Assembly (NCBI GenBank): GCA_934561515.1
Contig: CAKTGM010000001.1
Location: forward strand, 62,001 to 126,000
Length of the DNA: 64,000 bases
Direction of reading: 5' to 3'
Origin: an uncultured Oscillospiraceae bacterium
GTDB lineage: Bacteria; Bacillota; Clostridia; Oscillospirales; Oscillospiraceae
A model generated the notes under the pieces. The model was not told where the DNA came from and searched no databases. It was given only the letters and a program-made list of their open reading frames with translations. Below are positions 34,209 through 41,833 of this stretch, piece after piece. Positions within the stretch are counted from its first letter, which is position 1. Every line of letters starts with the position of its first letter. Made by a program: the position numbers and the translations under genes.

Positions 34209-34433
34209 TTGGACTACGAATATTCAAAACGTCTCGGCGCGCATCTCGCGCAGCTTCGAAAGGAAAGTCGCTTGACGCAGGAACAGCTCTCGGCAAAGCT
34301 GCAAGTGCTCGGCTGTGATCTGACACGAAGCGCCCTCGCTAAGATCGAGGTCGGCCAGCGCCATATTTATCCGGATGAGATGAAAGCGCTCTGTCAGGCC
34401 CTCGGAAAAAGCTACGATGACCTATTTATATAA
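34209..34433 (+). CDS. XRE-family HTH transcriptional regulator
   Basis: 74-aa Cro/CI-type DNA-binding protein consisting almost only of the HTH_3 domain: LGAHLAQLRKESRLTQEQLS (helices 1-2), LTRSALAKIEVGQRH (recognition helix), then PDEMKALCQALGKSYDDLF. AGGAGG at 34195-34200 points to TTG 34209 as the start with an 8-base spacing, rather than the in-frame ATG at 34155. A terminator follows directly. Role inferred: repressor of itself and of the divergent 50-aa gene through the palindrome between them. Confidence 0.85.
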   Translation: MDYEYSKRLGAHLAQLRKESRLTQEQLSAKLQVLGCDLTRSALAKIEVGQRHIYPDEMKALCQALGKSYDDLFI

Positions 34434-34460
34434 AAACGACCGCTGATGCGGTCGTTTTTT
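34432..34460 (+). terminator. Terminator after the XRE gene
   Basis: AAAAACGACCGC-TGAT-GCGGTCGTTTTTT, directly at the stop codon. Confidence 0.9.
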
Positions 34461-34710
34461 CATCAAGAGCAGCCCCCAACAGGCGGCGAGCGCAGCAATG
34501 CCGCCGGTGCGCAGGCAGTCCACCGCCAGACTACCGTCACTCGCGCCCCACGGAGTAGGGCGCGGTTGCAACACGAACCGACACGCAGAAGACTCGTGGC
34601 GAAGCCACGTACACCGCACCCGATTCCGCAGGCTGCGCAGCTCTTCAAGATCGAGACTGCCAATGTGCGGGGTCAAGGGGCAAGACCCCTTGCCTTTCTC
34701 TGGGGGTTCC
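34461..34710. other. Non-coding stretch, possible gene remnant
   Basis: About 250 bases with no convincing gene. Frames are open on both strands, as expected for GC-rich sequence, but none has a ribosome site or recognisable domain. A hairpin GTCAAGGGGCAAG-ACCCCTTG lies at 34672-34692. The stretch may be a degenerate remnant or a structured transcript leading into the repeat array. Confidence 0.4.
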
Positions 34711-35230
34711 AAAGGGGGTATTCTCTTCGGAAAGAGAATACCCCCTTTGTTTGGCAGCAGCGCAAAGAGCTGCACTGACCATGCAGCGCAGCGCGCTGCA
34801 ACCTCTCGCCCCTTGAAGGGGGAATCAAAAGGGATACCCTCTTCGGAAAGAGAATACCCCCTTTGTCTGGCAGCAGCGCTCAGCGCTGCACTATCAATGC
34901 AGCGCCAACGGCGCTGCACCCTCCCGCCCCCTTGTAAGGGAGGAATCAAAAGGGAAACCCTCTTCGGAAAGAGAATACCCCCTTTGTCTGGCAGTGGCGC
35001 AAAGCGCCGCATGATCTATGCAGCGCAGCGCGCTGCACCCTCCCGCCCCCTTGTAAGGGAGGAATCAAAAGGGAAACCCTCTTCGAAAAGAGAATTCCCC
35101 CTTTGAACTGGCAGTGGCGCAAAGCGCCGCACTAATTCGTGCAGCGCTCAGCGCTGCAACCCCCATCCCCCCGCGAAGGGGGAAAAATAAAAAAGGGATA
35201 TTCCCTCGCATGAGAGAATATCCCTTTTGA
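34711..35230. repeat. Tandem array of ~120-bp composite palindromic repeats
   Basis: Four tandem units begin at CTTTG(T/A) at 34745, 34861, 34982 and 35101, giving periods of 116, 121 and 119 bases. Each unit contains a GGCAG(C/T)(A/G)GCGC...GCGC(T/C)GC dyad, a second CAGCGC/GCGCTGC dyad, a CCTCCCGCCCC...AAGGGAGG dyad, and a long palindrome of the type AAAGGGGGTATTCTCTT/AAGAGAATACCCCC. Palindromes lie near 34711-34748, 34826-34864, 34947-34985, 35066-35104 and 35190-35228. Units 2 and 3 are nearly identical over the CCTCCCGCCCCCTTGTAAGG part. No protein is supported here, although both strands have long spurious frames. Confidence 0.8.
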
Positions 35231-35256
35231 TGGCGTGTCCTGAAAGGACAGATGAC

Positions 35257-35667
35257 TTACAGATACTTCTGCATACCGTCGGTGGCAAGGGCGGGGTCGC
35301 CGGAGACGGAGATGGTGAACTTCACGCCCGTGGCGTTGCTGAAACGATCGAGCTCGTTGAGGAAGTTGTCGGCCGCCTGGTTGCACTCGCCGCCGGTGAT
35401 CTTGAAGAGGTTGTCGATGAAGATGTGGGAAATATCGTAATTGCCCGCATACAGACCGAACAGGAAGCCGCGCAGGGCCTCGTAGTTGGACAGGTCGTAT
35501 TCGTAGGCAGAGATCAGACGAACGTGATAGTGCAGGTCAAAGGTCATGGTAGACTTCGCTTCGACGCAAACGACGCTGCCGTTATCCTCCTGCGCAGTGG
35601 CGTTGATCAATTCGATCAGCTTCTTGGTCTTACCGGTACCCTTTTCACCCATGATGAGTCTGACCAT
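35257..35667 (-). CDS. P-loop NTPase-fold protein of unknown function
   Basis: 136-aa cytoplasmic protein. The start at 35667 (MVRLIMGEKGTGKTKKLIEL) has AAAGGAGTG upstream. The Walker A motif GEKGTGKTK is perfect and N-terminal, and HIFIDNLFKIT near residue 90 looks like a Walker B strand (hhhhD). No further domain is seen, so this is a minimal single-domain P-loop ATPase. Homologues of this length occur widely in gut Clostridia as uncharacterised proteins; I cannot assign a role. It has its own promoter. Confidence 0.75.
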   Translation of the reverse strand: MVRLIMGEKGTGKTKKLIELINATAQEDNGSVVCVEAKSTMTFDLHYHVRLISAYEYDLSNYEALRGFLFGLYAGNYDISHIFIDNLFKITGGECNQAADNFLNELDRFSNATGVKFTISVSGDPALATDGMQKYL

Positions 35668-35729
35668 AGAAATCACTCCTTTCAATAGCTCCCCGCCTCT
35701 TTTGCGGGGGATGGTCTCCTGGTGGAATC

Positions 35730-35758
35730 AGCATAGCATAAATGAAACGATTTTGCAA
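35730..35758 (-). promoter_or_regulatory. Promoter of the P-loop protein gene
   Basis: On the minus strand, TTGCAA (35758-35753), a 17-base spacer and TATGCT (35735-35730). Confidence 0.65.
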
Positions 35759-35796
35759 TGCTCAATCAAAAGTTTCAACTTTGTTCAAGAAAATTT

Positions 35797-37128
35797 TTAC
35801 TTTAAGCGCGCCTTGAGCGTCTCGCCAAGGTCTTCGTAGCCGGGCTTGCCGAGCAGGGCGAACATATTCTTCTTGTAGGCCTCCACGCCCGGCTGGTCGA
35901 AGGGATTCACGCCGAGCAGATACCCGCTCAGCCCGCAGGCGTACTCAAAGAAGTAGATGAGCTGGCCCATGGTGCGCGCGTTGTTCTCGCCGAGGTTCAG
36001 AATGATGTTCGGCACGCCGCCCTCCACATGGGCAAGGAGCGTACCGTCCATGGCCTGACGATTGAGAAACGCCATGGGCTTGCCCGCGAGGAAGTTGAGC
36101 CCGTCGCCGTTTGCCTCGTCGAAGGGGACGACCATCTGCTTTTCCGAGGGCGTGAAGCGAACAACGGTTTCGAGCAGCGTGCGCTCGCCCTGCTGGATGT
36201 ACTGGCCCATGGAGTGAAGGTCGGCGGTGAAGTCGACGCTCGCGGGGAAGAGGCCCTTTTCCTCCTTGCCCTCGCTCTCGCCGTAGAGCTGCTTCCACCA
36301 CTCGGCCATGAAGCGGAAGGCCGGCTCGAAGCAGGCCAGCAGCTCGATCTTCTTGCCCTGACGGTAGAGCTCGTGGCGCATGGCGGCATACTGCCATGCG
36401 GGGTTGGCAAAGTCATTGCGCGCGCAGAGCGCCATCATCTCCTGTGCGCCGCCCATGAGCTCGGCAAGGTCGACGCCCGCGACGGCGATGGGGAGAAGCC
36501 CCACGGCCGAGAGCACGCTGTAGCGTCCGCCGATGTTGTCGGGTACGACGAAGGTCTCGTAGCCCTCCTGATCGGCAAGGCCCTTCAAAGCGCCCTTGTG
36601 CGCGTCGGTCGTTGCGTAGATGCGCTTTGCAGCGCCCGCCTTGCCGTATTTCTGCTCGAGCCTTTCGCGGAAGAAGCGGAAGGCGACGGCAGGCTCGGTC
36701 GTCGTGCCGGACTTGGAGATGACGTTGACGGAAAAATCATCCTCGCCGATGAGCTCCATCACCTCGGCAAGCGCGTCGGAGGATAAGCCGTTGCCGATGA
36801 AGTAGATGTTCGGCGTGGACTTCTTCCTGAGGTTGTAGTTCGGCGAGCACAGGCACTCGATCACGCCGCGCGCGCCGAGATAGCTGCCGCCGATGCCGAT
36901 GACGACGAGCGCCTTGGAATCGCTCTGAATGGTCTTCGCTGCGGCGAGGATGCGCTCGTACTCTTCGCGGTCGTAGTCGCGCGGCAGCGTGACCCAGCCG
37001 ATGAAATCGGAGCCCTTTCCGCCGCCCTGCTGCAACCAGCTCGCCGCGCGCTCAAGGCGAGGGCGCAGCGCCGCCTCATAGGGAAGGGGGAGGAAGGACG
37101 CGGCATGAGATACATCGATAGACAGCAT
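35797..37128 (-). CDS. pgi: Glucose-6-phosphate isomerase
   Basis: 443-aa glycolytic isomerase of the short Firmicutes type. Motifs: GIGGSYLGARG, the phosphate loop SKSGTTTEPAVAFR, the catalytic-Glu segment and GENNARTMGQLIYFFEYAC near the end; the C-terminal FDQPGVEAYKKNMFALLG matches PGI signature 2. AGGAGG precedes the start. Own promoter at 37164-37192. Confidence 0.97.
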   Translation of the reverse strand: MLSIDVSHAASFLPLPYEAALRPRLERAASWLQQGGGKGSDFIGWVTLPRDYDREEYERILAAAKTIQSDSKALVVIGIGGSYLGARGVIECLCSPNYNLRKKSTPNIYFIGNGLSSDALAEVMELIGEDDFSVNVISKSGTTTEPAVAFRFFRERLEQKYGKAGAAKRIYATTDAHKGALKGLADQEGYETFVVPDNIGGRYSVLSAVGLLPIAVAGVDLAELMGGAQEMMALCARNDFANPAWQYAAMRHELYRQGKKIELLACFEPAFRFMAEWWKQLYGESEGKEEKGLFPASVDFTADLHSMGQYIQQGERTLLETVVRFTPSEKQMVVPFDEANGDGLNFLAGKPMAFLNRQAMDGTLLAHVEGGVPNIILNLGENNARTMGQLIYFFEYACGLSGYLLGVNPFDQPGVEAYKKNMFALLGKPGYEDLGETLKARLK

Positions 37129-37163
37129 AAAAAGGCCTCCTGTAGCGTATCAATTCTGCCTGC

Positions 37164-37192
37164 ATTGTAGCACAGGGCAGGGGAAAGAACAA
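37164..37192 (-). promoter_or_regulatory. Promoter of pgi
   Basis: On the minus strand, TTGTTC (37192-37187), a 17-base spacer and TACAAT (37169-37164). Confidence 0.65.
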
Positions 37193-37222
37193 GCGAAAGC
37201 AGTGGAAAAAGCGCGCCCGCTG

Positions 37223-38305
37223 TCAGCCGTAGTACGCCACGAGCAGGTCGACGACCGCGCCGTAGCTCTGCGTGCCGAGCGAATCGCCGTAGGTCTTGAT
37301 CATTTTGTCGTTGAGCGACTGGGTGAAGCGCGCGGTCAGGCCGCGATAGCGCGACCAGTAGGCGCTGTTGGAGCGAAGGTCTGCAAGCACCTCGGCGGGA
37401 AGGCTGTCGCGCACCTCCTGCCACGCCTCGCGGTCGGCGCGGTAGAGGGCGTTGGAGAGGTGAATGTAGCCGAGGAGCCAGCCGGAGTAGTTGTAGTTTG
37501 CGTCGTCGCAGCGCGTGCAGGCGAGGACGGCGAGAAAGTTGCACTGCTGCTCGGAGGCGATGCCGCGCTGATGGGCAAGCTCGTGCGCGCAGGTCGAGGC
37601 GAGCAGCATCGCGGGGGAGTCCATGTTGACGTTCGACTCGCCCGTGAAGGGAAAGTAGAAGCCCGTGAAGTTCATCGCGCTCATGATCTTCGAGCAGGCG
37701 ATGCCCTTGGGCGTATGGTCGGGCAGGTCGAGGAAGGGAAACTCATCGTAGAGGCAGTTGTAGACCGTGTCGGCGCAGGCGAGGATGTCCTGCCGGTCGG
37801 CGGCGAAGAGGCCGCTTTCATCGCGCGCGACCTCTTTGGAGGCGAGCGTCAGGCGGTTTGCAAAGCGGCGCGTGACGCGCAGCAGATCCTCGTAGGCGAC
37901 GGGCGCGGGCGAAAGACCGCTCTTATCGCAGAAATCGTCCGCGCAGTAGTTCACGCCCCAGAGAAGCGAGAACGCGGCGTAGACCGTGAGCAACAGGTCG
38001 AGCACGAAAAGCGCGCAGCGGCAGGCGGCACGCCCCTTTTGGCGCGCCTTGACGAGATAGCGCGCCATCCGCACGAGCAGGATGACCGCCGTGACCGCCG
38101 CGAGCACATACAAAAGCTCCGCCACCGAGAACGGCAGCGCCGCGCAGGCCCGGCCGCAAAGCTGCTCAAGGGGCAGCGACACGCGCTCGACCCAGAAGCT
38201 TGCCGCCGCGCGGCTCGCGCGCAGCAGACAAAAGAGCACAAGGACTGCGCCGCAGGCGAAAAGCCAGCGGAGCAGTCCTTTGTTTTCGCGGTAAAATGCC
38301 TTCAT
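37223..38305 (-). CDS. DUF3810 family membrane protein, metallopeptidase-like
   Basis: 360-aa protein with three N-terminal transmembrane segments (to ~125) and a large domain after them. The start at 38305 (MKAFYRENKGLLRW) lies 8 bases after the preceding gene. The conserved DUF3810 core is present: LLWGVNY, SMNF/MNFTGFYFPFTGESNVN, the zinc-peptidase-like HELAHQRG (H-E-x2-H) and EQQCNFLA further on. HExxH and the downstream Glu suggest a membrane-attached gluzincin-like protease, but activity is not established for the family. Co-oriented with the AI-2E permease, probably one transcript. Confidence 0.85.
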   Translation of the reverse strand: MKAFYRENKGLLRWLFACGAVLVLFCLLRASRAAASFWVERVSLPLEQLCGRACAALPFSVAELLYVLAAVTAVILLVRMARYLVKARQKGRAACRCALFVLDLLLTVYAAFSLLWGVNYCADDFCDKSGLSPAPVAYEDLLRVTRRFANRLTLASKEVARDESGLFAADRQDILACADTVYNCLYDEFPFLDLPDHTPKGIACSKIMSAMNFTGFYFPFTGESNVNMDSPAMLLASTCAHELAHQRGIASEQQCNFLAVLACTRCDDANYNYSGWLLGYIHLSNALYRADREAWQEVRDSLPAEVLADLRSNSAYWSRYRGLTARFTQSLNDKMIKTYGDSLGTQSYGAVVDLLVAYYG

Positions 38306-38312
38306 GCGCGCC

Positions 38313-39518
38313 TCAGTCCTTTTTTTCGCCGGGAGCGGGGGCGGGGTCGAACATTTCCTCCGTCGCGCCCTTTTTCTCAAGGCTGCGGCCCGTGAACCAG
38401 CTCACGAGCGAGTTGATGCAGGCGAAGATCGGCACGCCGAGGAACATACCGAGAACGCCGCCGAAGCCGCCGCCGACCACGATGGCCACGATGACCCAGA
38501 AGCTCGAAATGCCGGTGGATTTGCCGAGGATCTTGGGGCCTAAGATGTTGCCGTCGAACTGCTGGAGGGCGATGATGAAGAGGATGAAGTAGAGGCACTG
38601 CCTGGGATTGACGAGCAGGATGAGGAAGGCGCTCGGGATCGCGCCGAGGAAGGGGCCGAAGATGGGGATGATGTTCGTCACGCCCACGAAGACGGAAATG
38701 ATGGGCGTGTAGGGGAACTTGAAGATCGAGCAGCAGATGAAGCAGATGATGCCGATGATGAGCGAATCGAGCAGCTTTCCGCGCACGAAGCCGCTGAAGA
38801 TGCGGTCGGCCTCGGCCACGGCGCGCAGCGTGCGGCGATAGGGGACCTCGGGCAGCACGGCGTAGAGCAGTTTTTTCGACTGGCGGGCAAAGCCCTCCTT
38901 GCGCGCAAGGAGATAGACCGAGATCATCATGCCGATGAGCAGGTTCTTAAGGAAGATGATGACGCTCCAGATGCCGCCCGTCACGGCGACGATGGCGACC
39001 TGCGCCTGCGGGATGACAGTGTCGGTGATCCACTTGACGAGCTTATCGTAGTAGTCGTTGAGCGCCGAGAGCACCTGATCGGAGAGGACCTCGTCGGAGA
39101 AGAGCGTTTCATTCTCCACGAGCGCCGTCACCCAGTTGTAAACGGTTTTGTAGTAGCTTTCAAAGTTGGCCGCGAGGGTCTTTACGCTCTCGACCAGCTC
39201 GGGGACGAGGATGGAGAACATGAGGTAGACCATCGCAATGGTGCAGAGCCATGCGAGGAGGATGCTCAGCCCACGCACGATAGAGGCCTTGGCGGCGGGG
39301 AAGCCGCGCTCGATGTAACGGCCAAAGAAGTCGACAATGGGCGCGAGCAGGTAGGAAAAGGCGAGGCCGTAAATGACCGGCGAGAGGACGCTCATGAGCT
39401 TGTCGAAAAAGTCGAGCAGGACGCGGGACTGGAAAAACGTATCGTAAAATACCAGCACCACACACGCCGAGGCCACCAGTGTGAGGCCGAGGCGCAGGTA
39501 GGTCTTATTGGTCTTCAT
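38313..39518 (-). CDS. AI-2E family transporter
   Basis: 401-aa polytopic membrane protein of the AI-2E/TqsA-YdiK family. The N-terminal three membrane segments, a long extracytoplasmic helical region (~130-195), and the conserved C-terminal part are seen: TNIIPIFGPFLGAIPSAFL and QQFDGNILGPKILGKSTGIS. Family members export varied solutes or act as Na+/H+ antiporters; a link with autoinducer-2 is not implied. AAAAGGGGGAG precedes the ATG. Confidence 0.9.
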   Translation of the reverse strand: MKTNKTYLRLGLTLVASACVVLVFYDTFFQSRVLLDFFDKLMSVLSPVIYGLAFSYLLAPIVDFFGRYIERGFPAAKASIVRGLSILLAWLCTIAMVYLMFSILVPELVESVKTLAANFESYYKTVYNWVTALVENETLFSDEVLSDQVLSALNDYYDKLVKWITDTVIPQAQVAIVAVTGGIWSVIIFLKNLLIGMMISVYLLARKEGFARQSKKLLYAVLPEVPYRRTLRAVAEADRIFSGFVRGKLLDSLIIGIICFICCSIFKFPYTPIISVFVGVTNIIPIFGPFLGAIPSAFLILLVNPRQCLYFILFIIALQQFDGNILGPKILGKSTGISSFWVIVAIVVGGGFGGVLGMFLGVPIFACINSLVSWFTGRSLEKKGATEEMFDPAPAPGEKKD

Positions 39519-39563
39519 AGGCTCCCCCTTTTGGGCAAAAAACGTTAAATGCTTGCTAAAAGT

Positions 39564-39615
39564 AGCTTACTATTTTTTGCTGGGAATTGCAACCGCTCAT
39601 TTCCTGTGTTATGAT
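39564..39615. promoter_or_regulatory. Divergent overlapping promoters sharing one -35 box
   Basis: The palindromic TTGCAA at 39587-39592 serves both ways. Rightward: 17 bases then TATGAT (39610-39615) for the lipid kinase. Leftward: 17 bases then TAAGCT (39569-39564) for the AI-2E permease operon. The rightward one is the better match. Confidence 0.6.
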
Positions 39616-39724
39616 ATTCTTCACCGACCGTTAACATTTCTTTTAAGCGGCGGAAAAGACGGCCGGGGCGGTATTTTTCGCGCTTTGGCCGCGTCTTATG
39701 AAGGGCAAGAAAGAGGAGGACCCA

Positions 39725-40618
39725 ATGGACAAAAAACTGCTCTTTATCGTCAATCCCCGCGCGGGCAAGCGCAAGTCGCGCGCGCCGCTGTTTGACGCTG
39801 TGTCGATCTATTCCGAGGCGGGCTATCTCGTCTCCGTGCACGTGACGTCGCACCCCGGAGAGGCGACGGAGCTTGCCGAGGATCTCGGTGCGTCGTTTGA
39901 CCTTGTCGTCTGCCACGGCGGCGACGGGACGCTCAACGAAACGGTGAACGGCGTGATGCGCATCCCGAAGGACAAGCGCCCGGCGGTGAGCTATCTGCCC
40001 GGCGGCAGCACGAACGACTTTGCCGCGAGCCTGAACATTTCCTCCAATCCCGCCGAGGCCGCGCTCTCCGCGATGCGCCTTGAGCCGCGCAAGCTCGACG
40101 TGGGGCGCTTCGGCGAGCGGAACTTTGTCTACGTCGCCTCGTTTGGCGCGTTCACGAAGACGACCTACACCGTGCCGCAGGACATCAAGAACGTCTTCGG
40201 CCACCTTGCCTATATGCTCGACGGCGTGAAGAATCTCGACACGCTCTGCCCCTACCGCATGAAGATCACCGCCGACGGCGAGGTCTTCGACGGGGAGTAT
40301 CTCTTCGGCGCGATCAGCAACTCCACGTCCATCGCGGGGCTGATGAAGCTCTCGAACGAAGAGGTGCTCTTCAACGACGGGCTCTTCGAGCTGCTGCTCG
40401 TGCCCGTGCCGCGAACGAGCGCGGCGATGCAGGCGCTCATCCTCGCGCTTGTGAACAAGGATTACTATAATTCAGAGGGTCTGATCTTCCGCCATGTCCG
40501 CCATGTGACGGCGGAGACGGCCGAGGACATCCCCTGGACGCTCGACGGCGAATATGAGCCCGGCGCGCCGTTTGTGGAGATCGGCATCGAGGAAAACGGC
40601 CTTACGATGATGCTCTGA
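39725..40618 (+). CDS. Diacylglycerol kinase family lipid kinase
   Basis: 297-aa DgkB/YegS-type kinase. I start at ATG 39725 (MDKKLLFIVNPRAGKRKSR) with GAGGAGG upstream. NPxAG and the nucleotide loop GGDGTLNETVNG are present, then YLPGGSTNDFA and a beta-sandwich C-terminal domain with LDGEYEPGAPFVEI. It phosphorylates diacylglycerol or a related lipid to feed phospholipid or lipoteichoic-acid recycling; the substrate is inferred. Closed by a terminator. Confidence 0.9.
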   Translation: MDKKLLFIVNPRAGKRKSRAPLFDAVSIYSEAGYLVSVHVTSHPGEATELAEDLGASFDLVVCHGGDGTLNETVNGVMRIPKDKRPAVSYLPGGSTNDFAASLNISSNPAEAALSAMRLEPRKLDVGRFGERNFVYVASFGAFTKTTYTVPQDIKNVFGHLAYMLDGVKNLDTLCPYRMKITADGEVFDGEYLFGAISNSTSIAGLMKLSNEEVLFNDGLFELLLVPVPRTSAAMQALILALVNKDYYNSEGLIFRHVRHVTAETAEDIPWTLDGEYEPGAPFVEIGIEENGLTMML

Positions 40619-40669
40619 TCGCCGCGGACGATGAATGCGCGGCGGCAAAGCGAAAAAGACAATGAGATC

Positions 40670-40701
40670 AAAAAGGCGCTCCCACGCGGGAGCGCCTTTT
40701 T
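40670..40701 (+). terminator. Terminator after the lipid kinase
   Basis: AAAAAGGCGCTCCC-ACGC-GGGAGCGCCTTTTT. It isolates the following catabolic cluster from upstream transcription. Confidence 0.9.
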
Positions 40702-40719
40702 GACCGCCTGCGACACGCA

Positions 40720-40803
40720 TGACAAACGCGATGGCACGGATGACAAGAACTGACAAAAATGACAAAGTTTGCCAAAGCGTGGCAACTGCCAAAACAGCGG
40801 CAA
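40720..40803 (+). promoter_or_regulatory. Candidate activator-binding array upstream of the sigma-54 promoter
   Basis: Four direct repeats TGACAA start at 40720, 40741, 40751 and 40760, i.e. 21, 10 and 9 bases apart, on one helix face. They are followed by the dyad TTGCCA-N5-TGGCAA (40769-40785) and a weaker one, CTGCCA-N6-CGGCAA (40786-40803), centred about 17 bases further. The array ends about 95 bases before the putative -24 element, the usual distance for an enhancer bound by a sigma-54 activator. No encoded activator is seen nearby. Confidence 0.55.
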
Positions 40804-40897
40804 TATGACGGAATTATGGCCTGACAGGGTGCGCCGAGACGGTAAAAATTTAGTATAAGCGACTAAAAATCACTTTTTATACAGCGATGGAAAAAAG

Positions 40898-40914
40898 TGG
40901 AACGCTCTTTGCTT
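40898..40914 (+). promoter_or_regulatory. Putative sigma-54 (-24/-12) promoter of the GcvP-like cluster
   Basis: TGGAACG-CTCT-TTGCTT: GG at 40899-40900 and GC at 40911-40912 with exact -24/-12 spacing. It matches the TGGCACGNNNNTTGCW consensus at all positions but one. Predicted start is near 40924, about 70 bases before the first gene. A small GCTCCC/GGGAGC hairpin lies in the leader (40949-40966). No sigma-70 element of similar quality is seen in this gap. Confidence 0.65.
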
Positions 40915-40994
40915 ATAGAAAAGTACCACATGAAAAAGAGTGAACTGGGGGCTCCCTCACGGGAGCGGCCACATTTTGAAAGGAGATCAATATC

Positions 40995-41789
40995 ATGATT
41001 CAAAAGGGAGATCCGCTGAACCTCACAGGTAAGGTTGCTGTTATCACGGGCGCCGGTTCCGGCATCGGTCTGGGCGTTGCCCAGATGCTTTCCGCCTACG
41101 GCGCAAGCGTCGCCATCGTTGACGTGAGCCCCAAGGCCGAGGCTGCCGCGCAGGAGCTGCGCGACGCCGGGCGCGACGCCGCCTTCTTCCAGTGCGACGT
41201 CACCAACGAGCAGAGCGTCATCGACACCGTCAATGCCATCGTCGCCAAGTTCGGCCGCATCGACATCCTGCACAACAACGCAGGCGTCACCGTCCGCAAG
41301 ACCATCGACGAGCTCGCCGAGAAGGAATGGGATTTCGTTCTCGACGTGGGCCTCAAGGGCCTCTTCCTCATGAGCAAGCACGTCATCCCCGAGATGCGCA
41401 AGATCGGCGGCGGCTCCATCGTCAACACCGGCTCCGGCTGGGGTCTCAAGGGCGGCGATCAGGCGGCGGCCTACTGCGCCGTTAAGGGCGGTATCGTCAA
41501 CGTGACGCGCGCCATGGCCATCGACCACGGCAAGGACAACATCCGCGTCAACTCCATCAACCCCGGCGACACGGTCACCGCGATGATGATCAGCGAAGGC
41601 CGTCAGACCGGCGAGATCAAGAGCGACGCCGACATCGACGAGTTCCTCAAGTCCTGCGGCAGCGGCCGTCCGCTCGCCCGCATCGGCCAGCCCGAGGATA
41701 TCGCCAAGGGCGTTCTGTTCCTCTGCTCCGACCTTGCCTCCTGGGTCACCGGCGCTGCGCTCGTCGTTGACGGCGGCGGCATCGCCTAA
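40995..41789 (+). CDS. SDR family oxidoreductase (first of cluster)
   Basis: 264-aa classical short-chain dehydrogenase. TGAGSGIG (Rossmann nucleotide loop, residues ~19-26), NNAG, the Ser of NTGSGWG and YCAVK (Y-x3-K) are all present, so it should be catalytic. Asp at the end of beta2 (VAIVDVS) suggests NAD(H) rather than NADP(H). The C-terminus VTGAALVVDGGGIA is standard. AAAGGAG precedes ATG 40995. As the first gene behind the putative sigma-54 promoter, it probably oxidises or reduces a hydroxyl/keto intermediate of the pathway served by the following P-protein-like subunits. Substrate unknown. Confidence 0.9.
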   Translation: MIQKGDPLNLTGKVAVITGAGSGIGLGVAQMLSAYGASVAIVDVSPKAEAAAQELRDAGRDAAFFQCDVTNEQSVIDTVNAIVAKFGRIDILHNNAGVTVRKTIDELAEKEWDFVLDVGLKGLFLMSKHVIPEMRKIGGGSIVNTGSGWGLKGGDQAAAYCAVKGGIVNVTRAMAIDHGKDNIRVNSINPGDTVTAMMISEGRQTGEIKSDADIDEFLKSCGSGRPLARIGQPEDIAKGVLFLCSDLASWVTGAALVVDGGGIA

Positions 41790-41833
41790 GCTTCGATACC
41801 CGACTTTAGATATAAACAGAAAGGACGACTGTA

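Noticed and set aside
33650..34460. CRISPR array or attachment site in the repeat-rich region
   Set aside because: Units are ~120 bp with internal palindromes, no regular 25-40 bp repeats with unique spacers, and no cas or integrase gene.
34422..35106. Long open frames on both strands (196 and 202 codons) across the repeat array
   Set aside because: They have no ribosome site, encode repetitive Pro/Arg/Ser-rich sequence that follows the ~120-bp repeats, and overlap each other; best explained as GC-rich repeats without stops.
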